64,000 bases of DNA, from positions 130,361,454 through 130,425,453 of the forward strand of contig OZ023263.1 of NCBI GenBank assembly GCA_964006375.1, written 5' to 3'. This DNA comes from Tillus elongatus. Its lineage: Eukaryota; Arthropoda; Insecta; Coleoptera; Cleridae. Shown piece by piece: positions 1 through 12,165 of this stretch. The number at the start of each line of letters is the position of its first letter. Within the stretch, counting starts at the first letter, position 1. The notes beneath the pieces were generated by a model. The model was given only the letters and a program-made list of their open reading frames with translations. It had not been told where the DNA came from and searched no databases. A program made the translations under genes and the position numbers.

Positions 1-1601
1 TCTAGGCAGTTTCCTGCTATGATGGTTTTGATCGTATTTTGATTCTTATGATTCTTGTGTTTTGAAAGTTGACACGTATGACAGATTTTTGTTACTTCTT
101 TGACAATAGTCGTGTCTGCTTTTGTGATGAAATTTTCTCGAAATAACAGCCAAGTTTTTCTTGATCCGGGATGTCCGTTCTCCCCATGTAAAATTGTTAT
201 GACTTGCCTCGCCAACTCTTTTGTAATGACGTACAACTCCTGATCTTCCATCTTTTTATACCACACATTATTTTTGAAGAGACTACCATCCTTTTCTTTT
301 TGTGTTAGAGTCTGCTTGTTATTCATAATTTCTTCTAAGGAGAATATTCCAGTCTGGTCTCTCATCACGTTCACCCCAATCTGCAACGTCCTTGGTTGAT
401 TCGCTGATTGGCCATCCTCCCTGGATAATGAGTCACACAAAATGTTATCCTTGCCAGGTACATGTTCCACGACGAATTTGTATTCTTGAAGTATTAATAG
501 TCAACGATGCACTCTCCTATTTCCGTACCTATTGTTCATTATCGTTGTTAGTGCAGAATGGTCCGTTCTAATGCGAAATTCAGCACCCATCAGGTAAAAA
601 CGAAGCTTCTGTATACAAAAAATTATACTTGCTAATTCCAGCTCTGTGGCGCTGTAATTTCTCTCGCATTGCTTCGTGATTCTTGACACAAAACAGATGG
701 GTACCTCTTTTCCATCTTGATCCTGCACCAACACACCTGCAAATCTGAATTTCGAAGCGTCGGTCATGAGTATAAAAGATTGGTCATATCTGGGATGGTA
801 TATCTTGAGCCCCTTTTCAAAATCGTTCTTGATTCTGATGAAAGCTTCTTCATGTTTTGTTGTCCATTTCCATCGTGTTCTTTTTCTTAGTAGTTCTAGT
901 AAATTTTGTGTTTTCTGACTGATATTCGGCATCAATCGTTTAAAATAATTTATGAGACCTAGAAATCCTCGTAACGTTTTAAGGTTCGATGGACGTTGAT
1001 ATTCTTTGATGACACGTATACGTTCTTCATCCATTTCCAAGCCTTCCTTTGTCAATTTGTAACCCAAATATATTACTTCTTTTTGAAAAAATTGACGCTT
1101 TTTCGGATTAATCTTTAATCCAGCTTGATCTAACGTTCCGAGAATAATATCTATGTGTTTCTTATGATCCTCTATATTGTTTGAGTAGATCAGTATATCA
1201 TCAATATAGTGAAGTGTGAAATCTTCATACTGATCTAGTAGTCGATGTAGAGCCCTTACGAGTGCTGAACAGGCACTTTGCAAGCCAAATGGGACTACTC
1301 TAAATCTATAGACAACACCCTCTACACTGAACCCAGTGTAATTTCTCGAGTCTTCATGCAATGGAATAAGCCAAAAACTATGCTTTAAGTCTATCTTTGT
1401 GAAGATTGTTGCTTCTGTAATGTTTCCAAATATGGCATCAATATTCATCGGTGCTTCATACTGAGGTATTATATATTTGTTTATATTTCTAGCGTCGAGA
1501 CATAATCGAAATTCTCCGTTGCTTTTCTTAACAACAACAAGTGGATTTATAAAACGTGTATTGCTTTTTTCTATGATTCCTTTTTGTAGCATACTCTTCA
1601 A
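1..1601 (-). pseudogene. pol: Ty3/gypsy pol: reverse transcriptase, RNase H and start of integrase (broken, runs off left edge)
   Basis: Reverse transcriptase copies the element RNA, RNase H removes the template and integrase inserts the DNA. The translated frame shows RT motif A (TKIDLKHSF), motif B (VVPFGLQSA) and the catalytic YIDD box (HYIDDILIYS), then an RNase H-like part with LMTDASK, ATELELA and RTDHSAL. The frame stops at a TGA at 501-503, but the same frame continues open to base 1 with the end of RNase H (EHVPGKDNILCDSLSR) and an integrase HHCC zinc finger (HGENGHPG ... CHTCQLSK). Families of this type usually have tryptophan at the stop position, so it looks like a single nonsense change. 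The upstream protease segment lies in another frame. The integrase core, any env gene and the 3' LTR would lie beyond the window. Ty3/gypsy is clear; the clade is not assigned. Confidence 0.9.
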
Positions 1602-1608
1602 TTCTTGG

Positions 1609-2357
1609 TTAACCTCCTGACGATATCGATATGGTTATAGGATACGTTTTTGGTTTGAAATGTTCCACTCCTTTAACCTCAATCTTGTGTATATAGTTGT
1701 GCGCTACTCGATTTTCGCTGATGATTAAGTTCTTATATTTAATAAATAAATGATATATATGATCCTTGTACTTGTCATCACATTTTATTACTTGCATTGC
1801 TTGATGTATTTTATCTTCATTTTCATACCCTTTATTCTTAACATTATTTATATTTGTTTGATTTGATATGATATAATTCTTCTTTTCTTCCCCTTTCCCC
1901 ATTTTACAACTATATATTTGCAAGATTGTTTCATTATCTGGTATTTCAAACGTATTTTCCTGATAACTGATGATTGCCTTCATATGATGCATTTCATCAG
2001 TTCCCATTACGATGTCGTTATTCAAGTTTTCCACAATTAACAGTTGAAGTTGAATGCTTGATTGTTCACTAATGATGTCCACTACTACAGATTCTTTTGT
2101 TTCAAAAATCTTTTTATTATTTGCTGCCATTAAAGTCGTTTTAGGAATTTTTATTATATTTTTCTGAAGTTGACATACTTCGATTAAGTTTCTTTTTATT
2201 AGAGATGCCTCTGATCTGGTATCTAGTAATATTTGTACCTCTTGATTATTTATTTTTCCGTTGATGAATATAAGTCCATTTTCGTTATCCTTGTCATTAT
2301 CATAATCTTCCATTGCAAATTCTCGAGGATGTTCATAATTGTTTAGATTTAGTTTTG
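1609..2357 (-). pseudogene. pol: Ty3/gypsy pol: retropepsin segment leading into RT
   Basis: The N-terminal half matches a retroviral-type aspartic protease: the active-site region reads LLDTRSEASLIKRNLI, where the family has D-T-G, so the conserved glycine is arginine and the enzyme is probably dead. A second hydrophobic stretch (NNDIVMGTDEMHHM) matches the usual C-terminal protease region. The final part (ISENRVAHNYIHKIEVKG) is the normal linker into RT. The frame breaks near 1635 by one extra base, after which RT continues in the next frame. This pol frame is -1 relative to gag, the usual gypsy arrangement, and overlaps the end of gag. Frame break plus mutated catalytic triad mark it as a pseudogene. 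Confidence 0.8.
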
Positions 2358-3305
2358 GCTCGTGCCCTCCTGAAAATCCGGTGCATACTTCATCGGAACT
2401 TCAGTTCTGACCATCATATTATGCATATGCTTTTCCATTTCAGGTGATTGTGGTTGTTGATGTGATGTCGTTGCTTTAGTTTGTGGAATTGTTACTCGTG
2501 GCATCCGTTCTTGCTGTTTTTGTTGATTCTGATAGTAACGTCTCGTAATATCCATATTTTGGTCCCCACTATCATGTCGCTCTTGGTTCTGTAGGTTGTT
2601 TCTATAGTTGTTGTAATAGCGATTTCCATTACCATTATTATATTCTGTACCTTCGTATAAATTTTTTAGCTGTTCTTTTTTTTAAATTCTTGTTCTACGT
2701 TTATAATTTTTTGGCTTAGTCCCTTATTTATTTCAAATACGTTGTGTTCTACGTTGTTTAGTCCATCTGTGATGTTTCCTATCTCCTGATAAATCTTTTT
2801 GGTGATGATTCTATTTGTCACTTCTTCCTCTTGAAAACGCAATTCCATTTTTCCTTCTACGTTGGAAATATCTTGCTTTAATTCTATACATCTGTCATCA
2901 ACATTTCCAATGAGTCTTCGTTCTACTATGTCAACGTTTTGACTGATTATTTGAATATTTAATAGTAAATTGTCCATCTTCTTGTCAGATTCTTCAATCC
3001 TCTGAACCAATTTTTTATCTCTTTTTTCTTGTTCCTCTACAAATTTTTTTTATGTTCCTGTATAGTTGTTAACATCTGCATAATTACTGGCATATCCATT
3101 ACTGTGATTAGTGGTTGCTCACCTGTATGGATAACGCCATCTCCTGCATCTTTTCTGGTGTTTTCTCCGGTATAACCGTTTTACTTGTACTTCTTAATAC
3201 CATAGTTGTGGTTTCTGTGGCTAACACGTGTTCCTCGGTTTCTTTCTGGATTTGCGTTGTTTGTTTTTCGTTTGTTGGAACCTTCTTGTGATTTTTACCA
3301 GACAT
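2349..3305 (-). pseudogene. gag: Gag-like gene of the same gypsy element, lacking a capsid domain
   Basis: Three open segments (3305-3108, 3010-2666, 2555-2349) join into one Gag-like protein of about 320 codons if breaks at two runs of eight identical bases (T on the plus strand, 3044-3051 and 2676-2683) and one near 3125 are allowed for. The order is a basic N-terminus (MSGKNHKKVPTNEK), a long heptad-like coiled coil with repeated NVxxVE/ISNVEGK units, then an N/Q-rich tail (YYNNYRNNLQNQ; YYQNQQKQQER). I see no capsid-type segment and no CCHC zinc knuckle, both present in the second gypsy element of this window, so an internal deletion is likely. Pol follows in the -1 frame. Whether the homopolymer breaks are mutations or sequencing errors cannot be told from the sequence. 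Confidence 0.65.
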
Positions 3306-4593
3306 TTGTGAATTTACGAAATTATGAGTTAAAAGTTAAACCTAAATTGATATATAAATTTTTCACTGACTGTAATTCTACTTTCACTGACACTCAATTC
3401 AAAGGTAATGACAGATATCAATCTACAATCGTAAAATGTTTATGGTGATGTAAAGTGACTTATCTATGATATTTGTTAGTTAATAATATGTTTGTAAAGT
3501 ACCACACAAATCGAATATAGGTACTAGAAAAAAGAAATATATACTTAAAAAGTTAAAAATTATTTGTGAACCTTTATATTCTGGCAAAGTTGTATTTTCA
3601 ATTTAGTTTTTTAAAATTTTAGAATTTGGAAATGATCCAGTCCTTTTTGTGCCTTTCTAAGCCTTACGTTGATTGCGCCATTTATTACCGTATAAATTAT
3701 GTGTTTTTATATTTTATTAAGATATTTTTGTGTCTCAGTGGGAGTTCAGGCACTATTCAAATTTGTTGCCAACGAAGTTGGCAAACAAAAATTTAAATGG
3801 AATAATTTCTTTCTTGAAAAAGGACTGATCTGCTTATTGATGACTGGGCGAATGAAATGAAAACGCAGATTTTACAATGTTAAATATAATGAAACATAAG
3901 TTCAAATATAAACACAATATAAAAGAAAATGAACTGAATATGGTAACACTCAAATGATATATCTAGTTAAACTGTCTCTAATCTAATTATAAATATTTAA
4001 CTAAACTCTAATTTAAATTATTACAAGACTTGTTTTTCTAAAGTGATGCTTCTCAAAAACTTTCTAATTTCATATTGCCTTTGTTAGGTTATTTTGATAT
4101 CACAAAGAATGTATATAATTCTGGGGTCTTCTTGTTTGTTTAAAATTATCAATTAGCTGTTTATGTATATAGCGTTTTGATGCAACAAGGTATATCTCAC
4201 CACAATTCTTCCTTGTAAATTCCGATTGTCCGTGGCTCCAAATATATATGCAACCTCTCTCAATACTATTTTAATCTTGTACCACTCTGTATATTTAGTT
4301 GATGGTGAGTTTGTAGGCAATGATGTGAAATATTTTATTTTTCTGTCTTTGGACTATTACTTAAATGTCTTTTTTGGAACCATGTCTTTTCAATCTCCTT
4401 TTCTCACAAATTGTCATTCCTTTTCCTCACTTGATTTTATTTTTTAACTAATCATTTTCTGATTGATCGTTATGGATACACAGTTGGTCAATAATATGTT
4501 AAAAAACTTTGCTTTCATTTCATTCTTATAACTAATGGAATTGATAATTGAAAAGTAAATAGTGATTTTATTCATATTACATGATTTTCTCAA

Positions 4594-4596
<3 letters not shown>
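3306..4596. other. AT-rich region upstream of the gypsy gag; no gene seen
   Basis: The 5' leader and LTR of the left gypsy element should lie here on the minus strand, but I could not find a convincing primer-binding site or TGT...ACA pair. A small perfect hairpin (TTGCCAAC / GTTGGCAA, 3-base loop) sits at 3766-3784. Short open frames carry no recognisable domain. Confidence 0.6.

Positions 4597-4684
<88 letters not shown>
4597..4684. repeat. (TA)n microsatellite
   Basis: About 88 bases of uninterrupted TA dinucleotides. Confidence 0.97.
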
Positions 4685-4685
<1 letters not shown>

Positions 4686-6382
4686 GTTATTTTGTTGTAA
4701 TGACGTAAAACGCTAGCATTGTTTCACTAGTTGAATCTTACATCCTTAATTTATCACCACTGACATCACATCTGATAATCTGTTCTCTCAAATGCCTTAT
4801 AAATCGCTTCTATTTCCGAACACAATTATTATCATAACTCTTTCGTTCTTAGACAACTCGATTCGAGTGTATATCTACTGACAGCAAAAAGTTAATGTTT
4901 TTTAGAGTTTAGTGCAACTGAGGGCTGGATAATGTCACAGTCAAGCGGCACACCAATAAATCACATCCCTGATCTGTTGTAGTCAGTATTCCGACCGTGA
5001 CCAGAATAACAACTATCCTCGACTTGATCAATAGTAGAAGACCATGTTTTCCTTTGCATAGAATTATATTATATAGTTCAGGCCTAGCTAACCCTTTCAT
5101 GGGATATATTTCTAAGCATATTAACCACCCCCATCTATCTTCGCTTCTCAGACGCTATTCCTCTTACAAATTTATTTTCCATAATACATACAGCATTCCA
5201 TAAATGATTAAATATACTTCTCGTCCAATATGGGAGCTATAGGATTCGTTGCGTGTGTTAATATGTTCTCTTGACTTTTTTTACTTTTCCTCATACCTAT
5301 GCACGGACAATTGTAAATAATAAAATTATCATAAAAATGAAGTATTTTTTTTTACAAAAATTTTCTTAAACAATTATTTTGCACTAAAATTCCTTAAAAC
5401 ATTATTTTTAGGAACCTCCCTAAAATAATGTTACATTAATCTCAAAACAAAATTTTCACGAGTTTGTTAAAAAATATAATTTCTACAAAAATTCTCTGAA
5501 AAACTTTAAGGTAAAAAATTCGGTTATATATATTATTCATAAAAATTTTCCTAATTATTTTGCACTAAAATTCATCAAAACATTATTTTTAGGAACCTCC
5601 CTAGAAGAATGTTACATTAAACTCAAAACAATTTTTTCATTCGAATATATTCACCAAAAACTTTCTGTAAGAAAATCCGCTAATAAGCGCACAATTTGTA
5701 AATGAAAATTCGCTAGTAAAATAGTTTAAAGCTATACAATCTGAAACAAATACAAACGTAGAGTTCCTCTGTGACTCCACAGAAAACATTTTTGGTTGCC
5801 TGACGATGCCGTAAAAAGTGCAGAATAAAAGAGAAACACATGTGAAGCCACAAAATAGTATCTAATACGTCTGTATTAAGTATAAAACGTTGTCACTAAA
5901 TTAGGACAATAATAATCATTTTTAGTAACAAATGCTACTAAAGAGAGATAGAGGGGGGGAGGTATCAATGCTTATGGGGACGCCTGAATATCACCCACTT
6001 GTGGGGACTTAGAAGTTACTGGTACCACGAGATGCAGAATTTTCCGTAGATAAGGATGTGGCAACTCGTTTTCTTACGCACTCCGATTTTCGTAAGATTT
6101 TATAAGAAAAACACTTCTGTGGACAGTCCCCACAATTTCATTTTGTGTAAAAGTATCGTGTTTACACAGCAGTTATGTGGACTGTCCCCACAACTTTTGC
6201 GCTATTTCCAGCAGCGTTGCCAGATTTTTAAAGTGGCAATCTTCGACTATAATATTCTTACCCGAGAACATTGGTATCTCTTATTTTTTGCGCGCAAGAT
6301 GTGAAAGATTAAAAATGATAACTGCTGTTAAGTTCGCTAATAGAATATTTTTATGCGTCCATATTTTATTGTGCAAAAAAAT

Positions 6383-6385
<3 letters not shown>
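4685..6385. other. AT-rich non-coding stretch
   Basis: No coding region or known element is recognised apart from the duplication annotated at 5355-5670. Around 6115-6210 the short motif GTGGACnGTCCCCACAA occurs twice (near 6120 and 6177), each nearly palindromic. The sequence CAGCGTTGCCAGA at 6206-6218 equals the left end of the hAT-like element at 36207, but no partner end or target duplication was found. Confidence 0.5.
5355..5670. repeat. Two-copy direct duplication, ~181-bp unit
   Basis: The segment with TTTTGCACTAAAAT ... AACATTATTTTTAGGAACC ... AATGTTACATTAA occurs at about 5355-5535 and again at 5537-5670. Matching points are 181 bases apart and the second copy is slightly shortened. 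Function unknown. Confidence 0.8.

Positions 6386-6459
<74 letters not shown>
6386..6459. repeat. (TA)n microsatellite
   Basis: About 74 bases of TA dinucleotides. Confidence 0.97.
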
Positions 6460-6462
<3 letters not shown>

Positions 6463-7642
6463 TATTGGCTTAGAAGCATTTTAGTCCTTTTTTCTTTTGC
6501 TTTGAGACCAACAGTTTTTTAAGGAATAATAAACCTCCTACCTTTTTGGTCTCCTTATTGAACTTTTTCAGTTCCTCAGCATCTATTAGTCTTACGCTGT
6601 AGATAAATATGTTCTAAATAAAGCAAAAATATGCAAATTTTAAAAAGATATGTAACTTTTGAGTTATGACATAAACTCGTGTTTTTTTAGTTTGTGTTTT
6701 GAGTTTGCTGTGACTACATTAAAGATGTCTTTTTTCCTCTTTACACTGATATGAAACACGATACGATTATTCTAAGAAATAAAAAAAATTACAGTGGTTT
6801 TCATTTTCTTTTCTCTCAGAAAAATAACCTTGGTTAGCACGGAAATCGCTGTTTATTTCAAATAGCAAAACCTGAACCTAAGTTTTCGCACATAGTTTAC
6901 ATAACATTTCTAATTAGAGATTTAACATAATAATTAACAAAATAATTTTTTAAAATCAAATTTGTAAAAAGTTTGATAAAGATTTAAAGAAAATGTCTAA
7001 AAAAACGTTGAGTTGTTACTAATACAACTAATTTTCTTTTGCTGAATCGAATCCTTCGCTTATTTATTGAAACTTCTACCACTAATAGCAAAACAATCTA
7101 GGACGGCTTTTTTAAGAGGCAGGTGGTCGATGTTCATTTTTATGTCAAATCTAAATCTTCCTTATCAAAATGTTTCTGTTGTAAATGTCTGGGTAATTTT
7201 GTTATCAGTTTATAGCAATAGGGACAGCAATGTTGTTTGCACGTTCGTTTTTTTGTCAGCAATACCTCATTAGTAGGTTTATCTTTAATACCTGCAAAGT
7301 AATTAATTTTAAAGATCCTTTTACAAGTTAAAAATTATAAAAAATATAACACTTAACAATGTATTGACTACTATTTTCTGTTCTCGTAGTATTTTAGTAA
7401 TGCTGTTATGAAAGTTATACGATGATATGCCAAATAAGAAAGATTTACGCCTTTTAAATGTTTTGAAAAAAATATTGGAAAAGGGGTTTTCATTTGGAAA
7501 AACACTGTAAAACAAACGAAAATTACTGTTCCTTGTGGGTATATTGTTTTATTTTTACCATATAGTACTGAATTTGATTATTCTAGGATACCCCAAATAC
7601 AATTGCTTTTTTTTAACTTAAACTGTAACCGAAGTTAAACAT
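6460..7642. other. AT-rich non-coding stretch
   Basis: Only short frames without domains are present; nothing recognisable was found between the microsatellite and the left inverted repeat of the recombinase unit. Confidence 0.5.
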
Positions 7643-7753
7643 ATTTTTTGCAATACCTGTTAAGTAAGTTCACTTTTAATGACAGTTTTTTGACAATGTA
7701 AGTTGAACTTTTAAAGCATTTGTCAGTTTCCATGAGAACAGGACATTTTTCAT

Positions 7754-7795
7754 ACCTAGGTACGGTAAGACTTACCTTACCTAGGTACGGTAAGT
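7754..7795. repeat. Direct and palindromic repeat next to the recombinase gene
   Basis: ACCTAGGTACGGTAAG occurs at 7754-7769 and 7779-7794 (period 25). The 26 bases at 7770-7795 match their own reverse complement at 24 positions, centred on ACCTAGGT. Paired, inverted half-sites around a short core are the usual form of tyrosine-recombinase sites, so this is a candidate crossover site; that role is inferred from position and symmetry only. Confidence 0.6.
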
Positions 7796-7852
7796 ACTGC
7801 AAACCTATAAATAGCAAATCTGAATAATGAACAAATTGTTTGAGAAGATTTA

Positions 7853-8977
7853 TTAATTATTATAATTCATCGAAATATTGAAAGTACAATTAGTCATATG
7901 ATTAACAGTAAGGATTGACGCCATGCTCTTCTTTATATTATTATCTTCAGTTTCTAGCAATGTTAAATTATCAAGACTATCTTGCGGAGTATTCGAAGAA
8001 TCACCGACCTCAATAATAGGGATTTGGCGAGAGGAGCTGGCTTCTTGGTTGCTAATATGAAATATCTTCTTAGCGACTTGTACTTTATTATTCAAGGAAT
8101 CCGCCACATAGCTTTCAGCTACTGCCGAGGATTTCCACCCGCCATGCCTCTTCAGTGCTAAAATGTCAACTCCGCTATTAGCCAAAAAAGTAGCGGAAGT
8201 TCGGCGAAAGGAATGCCCAGTATATTTTTCCGCATTCTCCAAATGTAGAAATTTCGCAACTTCAGAAGGAATTTTGGCAAAAATATTTCTTCCAACTGGT
8301 TGGTTAGAGCATTTCCCATTTTGATACCTCAAGAAGAATCTCTGTATTGAATTTTTTGGTCGCAGGTTCATATAATTCCTCACTAATGCCACAAAGTGAA
8401 ACTTCTCATTCTCATTGTCGACAATGGTAAAACTTCTGGATTGATGATTCTTAGCGTCAAGTATTCTGACCAAAATAATGTCTCCTTTAGCAATAACATT
8501 ATTGATTGTTAGCTTACATAATTCATCTTTACGGCAGGCACCTGCAATTCCCATAACTACAACCACCTTCTTCATCAGGTATATTTGGTCATGTGCTTCA
8601 CTTAAAAAGGTCTGAATTTCCTCGATCGTAAACACTTCACTTTTCTTTGAAACATATCCAATATTTGTCTTCTTTAAAAATGCCTTTAACTTTGCATATT
8701 TGGAAATATCAACATTGTCATTCAAAGAGATTGTCGATCGTAACATAGAGTATTCGGACCATAAGCTTGATGGAGCAGAATATTTACCTGATTTTTCCAA
8801 GAAATATGCTAGTAAAACTGTCTCACTGGTATGTATTACAACCTTTTTAGTGTGGCACCACTTTTTGAAACCCTCATAGCAACTTTCATACCTTTGCTTA
8901 GACTTTTCTGGTAAAAGTGACAAACAAGCAATACCTGCCGCTTCTTCGATGTCAGATTCTTCCATATTCAAAGTCAC
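7853..8977 (-). CDS. Tyrosine recombinase / phage-integrase-like protein, intact
   Basis: A 374-residue protein that should cut and rejoin DNA through a covalent phosphotyrosine. The core shows the full family set: Arg149 in AGACRKDEL, a candidate beta-hairpin lysine at 176 (LDAKNHQS), His255-x-x-Arg258 in TGHSFRRTSA, His278 in LKRHGGWKS, and nucleophile Tyr290 in AESYVADS. Residues 20-110 resemble the N-terminal core-binding (SAM-like) domain. The tail after residue 300 is polar and low in complexity. The length fits a stand-alone insect recombinase; no GCR1-type DNA-binding domain, reverse transcriptase or zinc finger is seen. The frame has no break, unlike most retroelements nearby, which suggests recent activity or selection. 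I chose the ATG at 8977; Met5 is also possible. It could be a Crypton-type transposase or a domesticated derivative. Confidence 0.88.
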   Translation of the reverse strand: MTLNMEESDIEEAAGIACLSLLPEKSKQRYESCYEGFKKWCHTKKVVIHTSETVLLAYFLEKSGKYSAPSSLWSEYSMLRSTISLNDNVDISKYAKLKAFLKKTNIGYVSKKSEVFTIEEIQTFLSEAHDQIYLMKKVVVVMGIAGACRKDELCKLTINNVIAKGDIILVRILDAKNHQSRSFTIVDNENEKFHFVALVRNYMNLRPKNSIQRFFLRYQNGKCSNQPVGRNIFAKIPSEVAKFLHLENAEKYTGHSFRRTSATFLANSGVDILALKRHGGWKSSAVAESYVADSLNNKVQVAKKIFHISNQEASSSRQIPIIEVGDSSNTPQDSLDNLTLLETEDNNIKKSMASILTVNHMTNCTFNISMNYNN

Positions 8978-9278
8978 TTCAACACTAATTTTAATTCAAA
9001 AATCACAATTAAAATACAAATTAATGTTTAACCTGGACCTGTGCTGAACTGCAGCCAGCGTTTAGTTTTGTTTGTTTACCCGTAGCGTCCTTAGTAACCC
9101 AACACAATAACCAAGTCACAAGCTACTTGTTGTTAAGTAGTATGTTAGAATCCATCTAATTAATTCGACTGTCAGTGCTGTCAGTCTGACATCTATTCAC
9201 GCAGTAATTATTAAAAAAGAATGCAAATTCAAAAAAAAACCGTTAAAGCAGGTATTGCAAAAAATTATTACTAAACCG

Positions 9279-9386
9279 TAAACTGTAAGTGACACTTCAT
9301 GCCTCGAATGCTTAGAAAACCTCGGCCCTACGGGCCTCGATTTTCCAAACTGCATTCTCTGCATGAAAAGTGTCACTTACAGTTTA
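9279..9386. repeat. Long hairpin, MITE-like
   Basis: TAAACTGTAAGTGACACTTC at 9279-9298, with a few further bases, pairs with 9361-9386, giving arms of about 25 bases with a 2-base indel. Inside is a GC-rich palindrome, CCTCGGCCCTACGGGCCTCG, flanked by complementary TTTTC/GAAAA. It abuts the right inverted repeat of the recombinase unit and shares AAACTGTAA with both ends of that unit. It may be a separate short inverted-repeat element or the element's own structured end. Confidence 0.65.
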
Positions 9387-9489
9387 TGGTACGTAATATA
9401 CTATTGCTTTGTTTTTACCTTTTTTTTTTACTTTTCAACTGATGTAGAAATACATGTAAATACATATTACTTTCCTTCCGATTGCCAAC

Positions 9490-11363
<1,874 letters not shown>

Positions 11364-11439
11364 TTGATATATAACCAGGTACGATTCAAGGAATATTCAG
11401 ATGGAGTTCCAGCCTTGGAACTAGTCTCACCTCCGGAGT

Positions 11440-11850
11440 TAGGTCCTCCTTGCTTCAGGGAAAGCCGGTGTGCGGAAACAGCGCCTGGAAAGGCGTCGTC
11501 GAAGTATCACCAGCTAGTACTTGTCGCATTCACGTCCCCTTTGCTTCGAGGAAAGCCGGTGTGCGGAAACAGCGCCTGGAAAGGCGTCGTCGAAGTATCA
11601 CCAGCTAGTACTTGTCGTATTCACGTCCCCTTTGCTTCGAGGAAAGTCGGTGTGCGGAAACAGCGCCTGGAAAGGCGTCGTCGAAGCATCACGAGCAAGT
11701 ACTTGTCGCATTCACGTCTCCTTTGCTTCGAGAAAAGTCGGTGTGCGGAAACGGCGCCTAGAAAGGCGTCGTCGAAGTATCACCAGCTAGTACTTGTCGC
11801 ATTAACGTCTCCTTTGCTTCGAGGAAGACCGGTGTGCGGGAGTTGCGCTT
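11440..11850 (+). repeat. 91-bp GC-rich tandem repeat, about 4.4 copies
   Basis: The mark GGTGTGCGGAAAC recurs at exact 91-base steps (AAAGCCGGTG-type starts at 11461, 11552, 11643, 11734, 11825). Because 91 is not a multiple of three, the open frames across it rotate through all phases, so they are unlikely to be coding. The array lies just upstream of the exon at 12060, as a different GC-rich tandem array does in copy B, and may act as promoter sequence. Confidence 0.9.
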
Positions 11851-12059
11851 TTCCCCCTTATCAAGTCAGAAGAGTCGCGTCGAGCACCAGTGTCAGAGAC
11901 ACTGCTCGGAAAGGATGTTCTCCCGGGAAACTTTCACAAGTCAGATCGTTCCGTGTTTTGTGAGGACCTAACCCGCGACTTCTCCACGTATACTGACCTT
12001 TAAACAACCTCCTACGCGAGTAACGTCTCAAGCGTATCTCCCTGCCAGAAAATCCAACG

Positions 12060-12165
12060 ATGTGGAAACCCTTCCCGCAAACAGACGAAACCCAGGAAAC
12101 GAACAGTGGTCCCCGCTTGGAGACGATGGAGCGCCCTGATGGAACGAGAAGCAGTGACACCAATG
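12060..12165 (+). CDS. Candidate first coding exon, copy A
   Basis: An ATG-started frame of 35 codons plus one base (begins MWKPFPQTDETQ, ends RSSDTN) runs into a consensus donor, G|GTGAGT. On the minus strand at 53917-53812 a second exon begins MWEPAPPLDETH, is also exactly 106 nt, and ends in the same donor phase. By my alignment 14 of 35 residues are identical, including MW, DET, PR, ET and PD. Equal length, equal phase and conserved residues in otherwise diverged surroundings support coding. The protein is not recognised and carries no domain I can name. Upstream is a GC-rich 5' region. The next exon is probably near 14225. Confidence 0.55.

Larger units (their letters stand above)
7643..9265 (-). 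mobile_element. Candidate tyrosine-recombinase mobile unit bounded by inverted repeats
   Basis: ATTTTTTGCAATACCTG at 7643-7659 is the exact reverse complement of 9249-9265 (17 of 17). Outside these repeats, related AAACTGTAA motifs lie at about 7620 and 9282, also in opposite orientation. The 1.6-kb interval holds one complete gene, a tyrosine recombinase, and a near-palindrome beside its 3' end. Classical Crypton elements carry a tyrosine recombinase but no terminal inverted repeats, while DIRS/Ngaro elements have a reverse transcriptase, absent here. No target duplication is obvious, as expected for tyrosine recombinases. That these repeats are the true ends is an inference. Confidence 0.45.

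Noticed and set aside
6206..6218. CAGCGTTGCCAGA, identical to a hAT-like left end
   Set aside because: No matching right end or 8-bp duplication nearby.
11364..11963. 199-codon frame over the GC-rich tandem repeats
   Set aside because: The 91-bp unit changes phase each repeat and the frame shows no domain; it is more likely untranslated leader or promoter.
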